DNA from: Crocinitomicaceae bacterium
Lineage (GTDB): Bacteria > Bacteroidota > Bacteroidia > Flavobacteriales_D > Crocinitomicaceae
NCBI GenBank assembly: GCA_029238665.1
Contig: JAQWFQ010000024.1
Location: forward strand, 124,001 to 188,000
Direction: 5' to 3'
DNA: 64,000 bases
The position numbers and the translations under genes are program-made. Numbering within the stretch: the first letter of the stretch is position 1; the number at the start of each line of letters is the position of its first letter. Under the pieces are notes generated by a model, which ran no database searches, was not told where the DNA came from, and saw nothing but the letters and a program-made list of their open reading frames with translations. This document shows, one piece after another, positions 25,486 through 33,910 of this stretch.

Positions 25486-25505
25486 GCTATTCCTTTAAAC
25501 TGATG

Positions 25506-26486
25506 CTATTTCTCCCCTTCCTTTTTGACGCTTACCTTATCTTGCGCTTCAGCTGATTCAAATGCCGTAACAATTTTTTTCACCAAACTGTGACGCATTA
25601 CATCGGAAGCTCCCATTCGAATAACTCCCACGCCATCAACTGAATCTAATGCATCTAGAGAAAATGCCAATCCAGACTTCTGTTTACGTGGTAAATCAAC
25701 TTGTGACATGTCTCCAGTAACAACAAATTTAGCGGTCATTCCCATTCGTGTCAAAAACATTTTCATCTGCATTGTTGTGGTGTTTTGGGCTTCATCCAAA
25801 ATTACGAATGCTTTATCCAATGTTCGTCCTCTCATAAAAGCCAACGGTGCTATTTCAATTACACCAAACTCAATCATATCGGCTAATTTTTCGGCGGGGA
25901 TCATATCGCGTAAAGCGTCATACAACGGCATTAAGTATGGGTCCAGTTTTTCTTTCAAATCGCCAGGAAGAAAACCTAAATTCTCCCCCGCTTCAACTGC
26001 AGGTCGAGTTAAAACAATACGTTTCACCTCTTTGGCTTTTAATGCCCGAACAGCAAGTGCAACCGCTGTATATGTTTTCCCTGTACCCGCAGGCCCAACA
26101 GCAAACACCATATCGTTTTTATCGACCAACTCTACCAACTTACGCTGATTCAGTGTTTTCGCCGTTATTTTAGCGCCATGATTTCCATGAACAATAATGC
26201 CTGCAGCTTTTTCCGTTGCCAATAATTTTGCACCATCATCCTGCATCAGATTTTCAATGTTACGCTCTGTCAACGCATTGAATTTATGAAAGTGACGCAC
26301 CAACAAGTCAAATTTAGCTTCAAATTGATCCATCACCTCATCATCACCAGCGATACTGATAACATTACCCCTCGCAATAACCTTTAACTTAGGAAAGTAC
26401 GTTTTAATTTGTTTCAATTTTGAATTATTCACCCCGAATAATTCCAATGGGTTTATCCCTTTAATTTCTAGTTTTCTTTCCAACAA
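25506..26486 (-). CDS. PhoH-like ATPase (YbeZ type)
   Basis: Cytoplasmic P-loop ATPase of 326 residues linked in other bacteria to RNA metabolism and ribosome maturation. An N-terminal KH-like region (residues 1-110) precedes the PhoH core: Walker A GPAGTGKT (about 132-139), TRPAVEAGENLGFLPGD, Walker B AFVILDEAQN and sensor TGDMSQVDLP. The only in-frame starts before the core are two consecutive TTG codons (26486 and 26483); an in-frame TGA lies just upstream, so this gene appears to start with TTG. The E. coli relative is coupled to ybeY; here the downstream neighbour is purC. Confidence 0.9.
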   Translation of the reverse strand: MLERKLEIKGINPLELFGVNNSKLKQIKTYFPKLKVIARGNVISIAGDDEVMDQFEAKFDLLVRHFHKFNALTERNIENLMQDDGAKLLATEKAAGIIVHGNHGAKITAKTLNQRKLVELVDKNDMVFAVGPAGTGKTYTAVALAVRALKAKEVKRIVLTRPAVEAGENLGFLPGDLKEKLDPYLMPLYDALRDMIPAEKLADMIEFGVIEIAPLAFMRGRTLDKAFVILDEAQNTTTMQMKMFLTRMGMTAKFVVTGDMSQVDLPRKQKSGLAFSLDALDSVDGVGVIRMGASDVMRHSLVKKIVTAFESAEAQDKVSVKKEGEK

Positions 26487-26564
26487 TAAGTGTTTATATA
26501 CCTTTCAACATTGAGCTCGTTATCCTTTTACGCAAATGCTTCATCATAAAGCAAAGCTTTTTCT

Positions 26565-26572
26565 TATTTTTG
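26565..26572 (+). promoter_or_regulatory. -7 promoter element of the SAM hydrolase/ABM genes
   Basis: TATTTTTG matches TAnnTTTG, 49 nt before the ATG at 26622, in the gap divergent from phoH. Confidence 0.4.
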
Positions 26573-26621
26573 ACTCAAATTTATAAAATAATTTGCCGCT
26601 ACGCTGCTCATTTTATTCACA

Positions 26622-27482
26622 ATGGGAATAATAACATTAACAACCGACATGGGTTTGAACGACCACTACGTGGCTTCGCTCAAAGGGACTATATTAAAAT
26701 CGATACAAGATGTCCACATTATTGATGTCTCACATACGGTTAAACCATTTGACATTTCAGAAGCTGCCTACCTCTTAAGCTCATGCTACAAAGACTTTCC
26801 AGATGAAACCATTCACGTCATTGGAGTAGACAGTGAGCCCATCGTTAACTTTGGCGGTACAGATGGAAGTTTCCCTTCTATCTTAAGGTATAACAATCAA
26901 TATTTCATTTCAAACGACAATGGTTTTTTTGGATCATTCTTAAAAGAAGAGGCTCCTGAATCGTTTTGGCGCATTGACAATGTGTTATCTAACCCCAACT
27001 TGTTTCAATTTCCTACAAAAAACTTATTGCTAACTGCAGGTATTCGTTTACTAAAAGGCGATAAAATGGAAACAATTGCATCTCCTTTTGAAGGCTTCAA
27101 GAAGGCGTTTACGCCAATAGCAATTATGGAGCCTAATTTAATTAAAGGCTATGTTATTCATATTGACAACTACGGAAATGCAATAACAAACATACATAAG
27201 TCATTCTTTACACGTTTTGAAAAGGAGACTTCATTCAGCATCTTCTTTAAGAAAAAAGACTACTACATCGATGAAATTTCTGGATCATACAACGAAGTTC
27301 CACAAGGAGAAAAAGTAGCCTTATTTAATGAAAACGGCTATTTAGAAATAGCCATTAATCGCGGAGCCAATGGCAGTACTGGTGGAGCTCAACAACTATT
27401 TGGGCTACACACCCACGACATGATTCGTGTAGAGTTTACACCACAGGGTTCTCGGCAAACATTAGATTCTTTCTTCACATGA
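26622..27482 (+). CDS. SAM hydrolase / SAM hydroxide adenosyltransferase family (DUF62)
   Basis: Member of the family that includes fluorinase and chlorinase but whose common bacterial members use hydroxide to split S-adenosylmethionine into adenosine and methionine. The 286-residue protein has the N-terminal TLTTDMGLNDHYVASLKG (conserved aspartates that bind SAM ribose), IDVSHTVKPFDI, and the C-terminal barrel with HIDNYGNAITNI and INRGANGSTGG. With no halogenation genes nearby, hydrolase is the likely activity. Its stop overlaps the start of the next gene (ATGA). Confidence 0.85.
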   Translation: MGIITLTTDMGLNDHYVASLKGTILKSIQDVHIIDVSHTVKPFDISEAAYLLSSCYKDFPDETIHVIGVDSEPIVNFGGTDGSFPSILRYNNQYFISNDNGFFGSFLKEEAPESFWRIDNVLSNPNLFQFPTKNLLLTAGIRLLKGDKMETIASPFEGFKKAFTPIAIMEPNLIKGYVIHIDNYGNAITNIHKSFFTRFEKETSFSIFFKKKDYYIDEISGSYNEVPQGEKVALFNENGYLEIAINRGANGSTGGAQQLFGLHTHDMIRVEFTPQGSRQTLDSFFT

Positions 27483-27787
27483 TAACACGTATAGTTAAAC
27501 TCGAATTTAACGTTGATAAAGTGGATGATTTTTTACGTTTTCTTGACACTGTAAAACATGTTGTCAATGAATTTCCGGGGTGTCACGGAATGAAACTATA
27601 CCAAGACACGAACAAGCCTTGGATTATTATCACCTACAGCCACTGGGAGTCACAAGAACATTTGAATGATTACCGTAATTCTGAAGAATTTGGTTCAATT
27701 TGGCCAAAAATCAAGCCTTGGTTTAGCAATAAACCTGAAGCCTGGAGCGTAAGCGCATACTTTAATGGATTTGAAGACAACAAATAA
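27479..27787 (+). CDS. Antibiotic biosynthesis monooxygenase (ABM) domain protein
   Basis: Small dimeric ferredoxin-like fold protein, 102 residues, of the ABM/YgiN family. Visible features: VKLEFNVDKVDDFLRFLDTV, the FPGCHGMKLYQD strand, and YSHWESQEHLNDYRNSEEF, the typical helix with conserved Trp and His. Members oxidise quinols or act as small haem/flavin-independent oxygenases; the substrate here is unknown. Coupled by a 4-nt overlap to the SAM hydrolase gene. Confidence 0.8.
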   Translation: MITRIVKLEFNVDKVDDFLRFLDTVKHVVNEFPGCHGMKLYQDTNKPWIIITYSHWESQEHLNDYRNSEEFGSIWPKIKPWFSNKPEAWSVSAYFNGFEDNK

Positions 27788-27904
27788 TCTTTATACGACT
27801 AAACGTCCTTCAAAAATAACCTAAGCTAACAAGCTTATTGTCACCACAATTAGCAATCAACAATCACATATTAATAAATGTTGTGAGTACTTCATCATTT
27901 AGCA

Positions 27905-27935
27905 TTGACCATTCGGATAAGAAATCTTACTTTTG
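27905..27935 (+). promoter_or_regulatory. Promoter of the gldF-gldG operon
   Basis: TTG (27905-27907), 20-nt spacer, TACTTTTG (27928-27935), 22 nt before the gldF ATG. The rest of the 170-nt gap after the ABM gene is AT-rich with nothing else recognised. Confidence 0.6.
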
Positions 27936-27957
27936 ATTCTTATAATTAAACCAAAGA

Positions 27958-28698
27958 ATGAGAGCATTATATTTCAAAGAAATTCGAAGCTTCTTAAGTT
28001 CAATCATTGGGTATGTGTTTATCCTGATATACTTAATCGCATCTGGAATTATGCATTGGGTAGCTTCAACAGAGGCAAACTTACTAGAAGGCACAGAGGC
28101 AGACCTCATACCATTTTTCAACTCATCGCCTATTATATTCCTGATTTTAATTCCAGCAATTACAATGCGGTCTATTGCTGAAGAACGCAGGACAGGCACA
28201 ATGGAGCTGCTATTTACCCGCCCCATCTCAGATTTAAAAATACTGCTGGCCAAATACTTTGCAAGTGTTACCTTAATGCTTATTGCCATTTTACCAACAT
28301 TGGTTTATTACTATTCAATGGTTCAACTTTCTGTAGACCCAAGTACATTTGACCACGGAGCAACAATTACATCATACCTAGGGTTAATTCTATTAGGCTC
28401 ATCATTTGTTGCTATAGGCATATTCACTTCTGCCTTAACAAGCAGTCAAATTGTTGCCTTTATTTTAGCCCTTTTCTTTTGCTGGGTTTTTATGCCAGAC
28501 ATTGGCGGACTTGCCCTGCTAGGATCTTACAACCTAATGGGAAATCTTGATACTGTAGTCCAATACTTCGGAATGACATTTCATTACGAAGGAATTCAAC
28601 GTGGTGTAATCGACACGAAGAATATCACCTATTTCTTATCGTTTATTTTCACCTTCATTTTTGCTGCGCTGACAGTTATTAAATCATTAAAAAAATAA
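27958..28698 (+). CDS. gldF: Gliding-associated ABC transporter permease GldF
   Basis: Six-helix ABC-2 permease of 246 residues. Membrane segments start near residues 17, 55, 105, 140, 165 and 220. The N-terminus (MRALYFKEIRSFLSSIIGYVF) and the segment SIAEERRTGTMELLFTRPIS are typical of the family. GldF acts with GldG and the ATPase GldA in gliding flavobacteria; GldA is not in the window, as is usual. The complex is required for gliding in some species but absent from others, so motility is suggested, not shown. Two nt separate it from gldG. Confidence 0.9.
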   Translation: MRALYFKEIRSFLSSIIGYVFILIYLIASGIMHWVASTEANLLEGTEADLIPFFNSSPIIFLILIPAITMRSIAEERRTGTMELLFTRPISDLKILLAKYFASVTLMLIAILPTLVYYYSMVQLSVDPSTFDHGATITSYLGLILLGSSFVAIGIFTSALTSSQIVAFILALFFCWVFMPDIGGLALLGSYNLMGNLDTVVQYFGMTFHYEGIQRGVIDTKNITYFLSFIFTFIFAALTVIKSLKK

Positions 28699-28700
28699 CC

Positions 28701-30488
28701 ATGTCAGAAAACAAAAAACTCATTAAAGGCCTATATAACTGGACATTTTTAACCATTGTTATTGTTGCTGTTGTCTTAATCAACATCATCTCTTCTTTTA
28801 TTTATCAACGTTACGATATAACAGAAGATCAACGCTATTCATTAGCTGACGGAACAATTTCATACTTAGAACAATCAGACAATTTTAAAAGTCGTTTAAA
28901 CCTGAAAATTTATTTAGAAGGCAACCTTCCCGCAGAAATTAATCATTTCAGAAACGCAGTAGAAGATAAACTCCAAGAATTCAAACAGTACACTGGAAAT
29001 AAAATTGAATACCAATTCATCAATCCAAACGTAGGCACTGAAAAAGAACAACAGGAATTATTTCAAAACATCTTTGCTGAAGGAAAAGGAATTCTTCCTA
29101 TGGATTTGGTTTACATGAAGGATGGGTCTCAAAGCCAGCTGATGCTTTGGCCAGGAGCAATTATTGAATATGGAGGGTCAACTGTGCAAAGCGTTCAGTT
29201 ATTGCCAGGATCAAAAACAGGTCGCCCGTATCAATTAGGAAACATGTCCTCAATTATTCAAAACTCGATTAATAATCTTGAGTACATGTTAATTAGTGCG
29301 CTCCGAAGAGCGACACAAGAAACCAAGCCACGCATTGGTTTTTTACACGGACACGGGGAACTAACTTGGCCACAAACACAACGCGTTAGGGCACTAATAT
29401 CTCCTTACTTTAATATCGCTGACATCACAATTAACGATTCCGTCCACGCATTAGAAAATTTAGACGGGTTAATTATTGCGCAACCAAGAAAACGCTTTAG
29501 TGACAAAGACCTCTTTCTGATTGATCAATTCATTATGCGCGGCGGTAGACTAATGTGCTTCTTAGATCAATTAAAATTAAACACAGACACACTCGAATCA
29601 ACAGGAACGGCTCATACAACCCGCTATTCAGACATCCGACTCGACCGAATGCTTTTCGATTACGGCTTAAAAATCAACGACAACTACATTATGGATGCTC
29701 GTTGCCTACCAAAGCAAGTTCCCTTAGCTAAACAAGCTATGATTCCTTGGTTTTTTAACGTGATGGCATCCCCTACTACACATCCTATAACTAGAAATGT
29801 TGAACCTGTGAATTTAGAATACACCAGTGAAATTCAATTTGTAGGAAATAACAAAAACATTCGCCTAACCCCAATACTTACCTCAAGTACCAATTCAACT
29901 GCAACAGGCCTAGCCCCTATGGTTAACTTAGCCCTACCATTAAATTATGGAAAGAACCCCGAGTTGGTATCAAATCCTAAAAGCGAGGCAAATAAAAAAT
30001 GCTTAGCAGGATTAGCAGAAGGAACATTTAAATCACATTTCAGAAATCGTATTAGTGAGGCTTACGCCAAAAACCCAGCTACAAAAACACTGGAATCTAG
30101 CAGTAAAGAAGGTAAGGTTTTACTTGTCGGAAACGGGCGTTTTATTGAAAACGAATACGACTCTATGCCAAACAAATTGGGCACAGGATATCAATTCCGT
30201 CCAAAACAACTAAACAACTTACAGTTTAACCAAGAGTTAATCAACATGAAAATTCCTCACTTTTTCGGAAATCAAGACTTTTTTCAAAACATGACGGACT
30301 ACATGCTCGACGATATATCTGTACTAGACCTGCGTAGTCGTCAAATTGATATTCATGAGATAAATTCAGGGAAAATTAAATTAAAAGCAACCTTCTATAA
30401 GGTGTTAAACATCGGATTACCCGTTGGAATCATTCTTTTACTCGCTCTCTTTTTCGGGTTTATTCGAAACAAAAAATACACTAATTAA
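28701..30488 (+). CDS. gldG: Gliding-associated ABC transporter auxiliary protein GldG
   Basis: 595-residue membrane protein with an N-terminal transmembrane segment (residues 12-35), a large periplasmic domain of the ABC_transp_aux type, and a C-terminal transmembrane segment (about 568-588, GLPVGIILLLALFFGFI). Family features include RYDITEDQRYSLADGT just after the first segment and IGFLHGHGEL in the middle. Partner of GldF. Six nt before the next gene, in a compact operon. Confidence 0.9.
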   Translation: MSENKKLIKGLYNWTFLTIVIVAVVLINIISSFIYQRYDITEDQRYSLADGTISYLEQSDNFKSRLNLKIYLEGNLPAEINHFRNAVEDKLQEFKQYTGNKIEYQFINPNVGTEKEQQELFQNIFAEGKGILPMDLVYMKDGSQSQLMLWPGAIIEYGGSTVQSVQLLPGSKTGRPYQLGNMSSIIQNSINNLEYMLISALRRATQETKPRIGFLHGHGELTWPQTQRVRALISPYFNIADITINDSVHALENLDGLIIAQPRKRFSDKDLFLIDQFIMRGGRLMCFLDQLKLNTDTLESTGTAHTTRYSDIRLDRMLFDYGLKINDNYIMDARCLPKQVPLAKQAMIPWFFNVMASPTTHPITRNVEPVNLEYTSEIQFVGNNKNIRLTPILTSSTNSTATGLAPMVNLALPLNYGKNPELVSNPKSEANKKCLAGLAEGTFKSHFRNRISEAYAKNPATKTLESSSKEGKVLLVGNGRFIENEYDSMPNKLGTGYQFRPKQLNNLQFNQELINMKIPHFFGNQDFFQNMTDYMLDDISVLDLRSRQIDIHEINSGKIKLKATFYKVLNIGLPVGIILLLALFFGFIRNKKYTN

Positions 30489-30494
30489 GCCATA

Positions 30495-31544
30495 ATGAAA
30501 AAAATAATTACGCTAATCATCGCAATAGGAGTTGTTTCTGGACTTACATACTCTGTGATTCAATTGAATAAAAACAAGGGTAAATCAGATTCTGAACTCA
30601 TAGAGTTCGCAATCAAAAACACAGACCTCGTTGATAAAATAGTCATCAACGATGCATTTGGTAGAACGTTCGAAGTTATACGTGGAACAGAAGGGTGGAC
30701 AGATAAAGATGGTGGCTGCATCCAACAAACAAGTGTTGAATTCATACTTAACGCATTCAGAACAATTGAATTTAAAGGATACCTACCTGAAAACTCACAC
30801 GACAAATACAACAAACTCATGTCTAGTCAACACACAAAAGTTGACATCTACCAAAATGGTGAGTGGGTTAAGTCATGGTACATGGGACCAAGTGCACAAG
30901 ATCATCACGGTCAAATTATGCTACTAGATTCCAAAGAATACGGAAAAAGTGACAACCCTGTAATCATGAAGCTCAAAGGAGTAAACGGCATCATTGAACC
31001 ACGCTTTTTTGCAGACAATAAAAAATGGTTGTGTACAAATATTTTTGCCGTACAATCGTACCGCATAAAAGAAGTAGACTTAAAATTCTATGATGAGCCT
31101 GAACGCAGTTTTACAGTACAAAAAGATGGGCCCAACATGCATGTGCTACAGCAAGGAAAACCGTTAGCATCTGTAGATACAGCCATGATATTTAGATACC
31201 TCAACAATTATCAAAAAATTCACTTTGATATTGCCAACTACGAACTCTCTCCCGAGCAAGTTGATAGCATGAAAGCTTCAACACCTTTTTGCGTGCTTTC
31301 ATTAACAAAAACAAATGGCAGTGTAACAAAACTAAAGTGTTTCAGAATTAAACAGAGTGAATATACACCCACAGGAAAGGTGGAATATAGAGACATTGAT
31401 AAAGATCGTTTTTGGGCAGAGTTACCAACAGGTGAAGTTGTAAAATGCCAGTATTTTGTTTTCAATCCACTATTCTTGGGACACATCTACTTCCCTATGG
31501 ATATATCAATGCTTGATGTAGAAAATAAAACGCAAGAGAAGTAG
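30495..31544 (+). CDS. Membrane-anchored protein, DUF4340-like, of the gldFG-dnaN cluster
   Basis: 349 residues with one N-terminal membrane anchor (ITLIIAIGVVSGLTYSVI) and a periplasmic domain. I recognise only general similarity to the DUF4340 type: IDKIVINDAFGRTFEV-like strands early and EGWTDKDGG. There are no catalytic motifs. It follows gldG by 6 nt, and a protein of this kind commonly sits between gldG and dnaN in Flavobacteriales, so it probably works with the GldFG transporter. Function unknown. Confidence 0.7.
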   Translation: MKKIITLIIAIGVVSGLTYSVIQLNKNKGKSDSELIEFAIKNTDLVDKIVINDAFGRTFEVIRGTEGWTDKDGGCIQQTSVEFILNAFRTIEFKGYLPENSHDKYNKLMSSQHTKVDIYQNGEWVKSWYMGPSAQDHHGQIMLLDSKEYGKSDNPVIMKLKGVNGIIEPRFFADNKKWLCTNIFAVQSYRIKEVDLKFYDEPERSFTVQKDGPNMHVLQQGKPLASVDTAMIFRYLNNYQKIHFDIANYELSPEQVDSMKASTPFCVLSLTKTNGSVTKLKCFRIKQSEYTPTGKVEYRDIDKDRFWAELPTGEVVKCQYFVFNPLFLGHIYFPMDISMLDVENKTQEK

Positions 31545-31612
31545 CTAACATTTTGTTAATAACTCGCCTAAAAAAGAACAAAAAGGCCCTTCGATAATTA
31601 CCTAGAAATTGA

Positions 31613-31620
31613 TAGCTTTG
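31613..31620 (+). promoter_or_regulatory. -7 promoter element of dnaN
   Basis: TAGCTTTG matches TAnnTTTG, 24 nt before the dnaN ATG at 31645. An in-frame TTG at 31609 lies upstream of it and so would not be in this transcript. Confidence 0.5.
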
Positions 31621-31644
31621 AACGTACAAAACAAACGTTTGAAA

Positions 31645-32760
31645 ATGAATTTCGTAATATCTAGCACATCTTTATTAAAGCACCTTCAAGGAATTTCTGG
31701 AGTACTAAGCACCAACAACACGCTACCTATTCTTGACAACTTCCTGTTTGAAATTGTTGATGGACGACTAGCAGTCTCAGCTTCTGATTTAGAAACAACA
31801 ATGCGTACTTCGATGGAGATCGAAGCAAAAGAAGAAGGTAAAATTGCCATACCAGCTAAATTGCTCTTGGATGTTTTAAAGAACCTTCCAGATCAACCGT
31901 GTACATTTTCAGTAAACCCTGATAATTTTGCAGTTGAAATTGCTTACGACAATGGTAAATCTAAAATGGTTGGTTATAATGGAGATGATTTCCCTAGAAC
32001 TCCAGGGCTAGAACAGTCAAATTCTATTACTATTTCTGGAGAAATTATTTCAAATGCCATCAATAAAACATTATTTGCTACAGGAGTTGATGACTTAAGA
32101 CCTGTAATGAGCGGTGTTTTTTGTGAGTTTTCTCCAGAAAGCATCACTTTTGTTGCTACAGATGCCCATAAACTAGTTCGTTATACGAGAACAGATTCTC
32201 AAGCTTCAGGAAGCTCTTCCTTTATCTTACCAAAGAAACCACTAAACCTTTTAAAATCAAACTTAAAAGGTGATGAAGAGGTGAAGCTTGAATACAACGA
32301 TTCAAACGCCGTTTTTACATTTAACGATGTCGTATTGGTTTGCCGCTTGATTGATGGGAAATACCCAAACTACGAAGCTGTGATTCCTAAAGAGAATCCG
32401 AATGTACTTAGAATTGATAGGCTTCAATTTTTAAGTTCAATAAAACGTGTATCAATTTTTTCAAACAAAACGACACACCAAATAAAATTAAAACTAGCTG
32501 GTTCCGAGCTCTCACTATCTGCTGAAGACATTGACTTTTCAAACGAAGCAAACGAGCGTTTAACGTGTAATTATGCTGGTGACGATATGGAAATTGGCTT
32601 CAACTCTCGTTTTTTAATGGAAATGTTGAATAACCTTGATACTTCTGAAGTTCGTTTAGAGATGAGTGAACCTAGTAGAGCTGGTTTACTAATGCCATCT
32701 GAAGACAATGAGCACGAAGACATCTTAATGCTTGTTATGCCAGTTATGTTGAACAGGTAA
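31645..32760 (+). CDS. dnaN: DNA polymerase III sliding clamp (beta subunit)
   Basis: Processivity clamp of the replicase, 371 residues, three clamp folds. I chose the ATG at 31645 (MNFVISSTSLLKHLQGISGV), which matches the family N-terminus, over an upstream TTG. Recognisable segments: LPILDNFLFEI, SASDLETTMRT, TDAHKLVRY in the middle domain, GKYPNYEAVIP, and the C-terminal LMLVMPVML that ends normal clamps. It lies 100 nt after the gldFG cluster with its own promoter element and a strong terminator. No dnaA or origin is nearby. Confidence 0.96.
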   Translation: MNFVISSTSLLKHLQGISGVLSTNNTLPILDNFLFEIVDGRLAVSASDLETTMRTSMEIEAKEEGKIAIPAKLLLDVLKNLPDQPCTFSVNPDNFAVEIAYDNGKSKMVGYNGDDFPRTPGLEQSNSITISGEIISNAINKTLFATGVDDLRPVMSGVFCEFSPESITFVATDAHKLVRYTRTDSQASGSSSFILPKKPLNLLKSNLKGDEEVKLEYNDSNAVFTFNDVVLVCRLIDGKYPNYEAVIPKENPNVLRIDRLQFLSSIKRVSIFSNKTTHQIKLKLAGSELSLSAEDIDFSNEANERLTCNYAGDDMEIGFNSRFLMEMLNNLDTSEVRLEMSEPSRAGLLMPSEDNEHEDILMLVMPVMLNR

Positions 32761-32807
32761 GCACCTTTAAATTACCTTTTAAAGCAGATTGACAACTAAA
32801 TAGATTT

Positions 32808-32840
32808 AGCCAATGAAATTCATTTTTCATTGGCTTTTTT
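32808..32840 (+). terminator. Intrinsic terminator of dnaN
   Basis: Perfect 11-bp stem AGCCAATGAAA / TTTCATTGGCT with a 6-nt loop and a T run (32835-32840), 47 nt past the dnaN stop. Confidence 0.88.
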
Positions 32841-32859
32841 ATTTCTAAAAGAAGGTGTT

Positions 32860-32937
32860 GGCCATCAGAAAAAACTGTTTTAAATTTTTGATTCGTTTTG
32901 TATCAAGACAAAATGAATAAACACTGAACAAAAAATG
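32860..32937. repeat. Structured intergenic repeat, short copy (A)
   Basis: Part of the 583-nt stretch without a gene call between dnaN and the FISUMP gene. Begins GGCCATCAGAAA and ends ACAAAAAATG like copy B at 33016-33209, but lacks about 115 nt of its interior. Contains an 11-bp hairpin, ATTCGTTTTGT (32891-32901) with ACAAAATGAAT (32908-32918), one G-T pair, 6-nt loop. No protein is encoded. Confidence 0.7.
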
Positions 32938-33015
32938 ATTCGATGTTCTCTAAACTCATTAAACTTTTATCAAGCTAACCTTTTTAACAACAATTACTTC
33001 AGCAGGAACACAACC

Positions 33016-33209
33016 GGCCATCAGAAAGAACGACTCTGATAGTCAAGTAAAAACATTAGTAAGACCGAGAAGTTCCGATGGTGACCACCTAGGAAATCAC
33101 TCGGCCGCACTTTTGTTTTGCGCAGAATGAAGTCCGTTGTTTCTGCAGGTCTTGAATTTTTGGTTCGTTTTGTGTCAAGACAAAATGAACGAACGTTAAA
33201 CAAAAAATG
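33016..33209. repeat. Structured intergenic repeat, long copy (B)
   Basis: Shares both ends with copy A. The interior has nested inverted repeats: CCGAG (33065-33069) with CTCGG (33100-33104), enclosing TTCC (33073-33076) with GGAA (33092-33095) and GGT/ACC. The 3' hairpin pairs GTTCGTTTTGT (33163-33173) with ACAAAATGAAC (33180-33190). A 60-codon minus-strand reading frame (33021-33203) spans it but looks incidental. From memory, similar extragenic elements occur in other Flavobacteriia; I cannot verify this. Confidence 0.7.
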
Positions 33210-33270
33210 CCTAGCTAATACTAAGGAACCTTAAAGTCCATTTAATTCACTAAATTTAAACATACCATAA

Positions 33271-33331
33271 AACAAATAAACGCTCTAGCAATATATTGAC
33301 TAATATAATCTATAGCGTTTAGCAGATTGTT
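33271..33331. repeat. attC-like inverted repeat upstream of the FISUMP gene
   Basis: AACAA + TAAACGCTCTAG (33271-33275, 33277-33288) pairs with CTATAGCGTTTA + TTGTT (33310-33321, 33327-33331), with one mismatch and an asymmetric bulge (1 versus 5 nt), around a 21-nt AT-rich spacer. The layout, with AAC at the left end, GTT at the right end and unpaired bases on one strand, resembles integron attC sites. The match to the R'/R'' consensus is only partial. It ends 12 nt before the gene start. Confidence 0.4.
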
Positions 33332-33343
33332 GTGTTCAATTAA

Positions 33344-33910
33344 ATGAAGTACTTAACATATTTGATTACTATTTTGACCAGCCTGAACAGTTTAGGACAG
33401 GTTAATGGAACTATTGTTGACGAACGAGATTCTACAACATATGGAACTGTGACTATCGATTCGTTGGTTTGGATGACTGAAAATTTAAACTTTGAAACCA
33501 CAGGCGCTTTTCAACATCCTGATTCTTGTAACACTTGTGGTCTACTGTACACATACAGTGCCGCTAAAGATGTGTGTCCATACGGGTTTAGAATGCCTAG
33601 TGAATCTGATTGGAGTGAATTATTCACTTCGCTTGGCGGTCAGGTTGAAGTTGAAGAATATGGGACCTATTATCATGGCATAATAAATCTTCTGCAATCA
33701 GAAAAATTGTTAGACCTTAGATACTGCGGCAATTATGATGGCGATGAAAACGATTTCAAATATTGCGGAACTTATGGTGCTTATTGGTATTTGAATTATA
33801 ATGAATTTAAAGGCATTCATTTTGAAAAATCACAATATCAAGATTGGATTGGAACTGTTATGGGAGATCAATATTCAGGGCTTAGTGTTAGATGCGTTAA
33901 AGATCTGTAG
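33344..33910 (+). CDS. Exported FISUMP-domain protein (cassette-like gene)
   Basis: 188-residue secreted protein: signal peptide (KYLTYLITILTSLNSLGQ), then a Fibrobacter succinogenes major paralogous (FISUMP) domain. Signatures are YGTVTIDSLVWMTENLNF, LYTYSAAKDVCPYGFRMPS, the SDWSELF helix and the C-terminal LSVRCVKDL. The domain is common in Bacteroidota surface proteins; its function is unknown. Cysteines at SCNTCG, DVCPYG, LRYCG, KYCG and VRCV could form disulfides. It has no neighbours on its strand, is preceded by an attC-like repeat and followed directly at its TAG by CTAACAA, an arrangement like a single-gene cassette. Probably accessory and recently acquired; this is inference. Confidence 0.8.
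   Translation: MKYLTYLITILTSLNSLGQVNGTIVDERDSTTYGTVTIDSLVWMTENLNFETTGAFQHPDSCNTCGLLYTYSAAKDVCPYGFRMPSESDWSELFTSLGGQVEVEEYGTYYHGIINLLQSEKLLDLRYCGNYDGDENDFKYCGTYGAYWYLNYNEFKGIHFEKSQYQDWIGTVMGDQYSGLSVRCVKDL

Noticed and set aside
25708-26173. Two long plus-strand frames antisense to phoH
   Set aside because: Both mirror the conserved PhoH ATPase core and neither has a recognisable domain.
26622-27482. Fluorinase or chlorinase
   Set aside because: The family is shared, but there is no halometabolite gene cluster and the common bacterial members are SAM hydrolases.
27788-27904. Small gene or RNA between the ABM gene and gldF
   Set aside because: AT-rich sequence with no reading frame having a start and ribosome site and no stable hairpin; only the gldF promoter is supported.
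31545-31644. Replication origin next to dnaN
   Set aside because: No dnaA gene, DnaA-box cluster or AT-rich unwinding array was seen; dnaN here sits with gld genes as in other Flavobacteriales.
33021-33203. 60-codon minus-strand reading frame across the long repeat copy
   Set aside because: It spans the palindromic repeat, has no ribosome-binding context or recognisable domain, and the related copy A lacks most of it; the sequence is better explained as a structured element.
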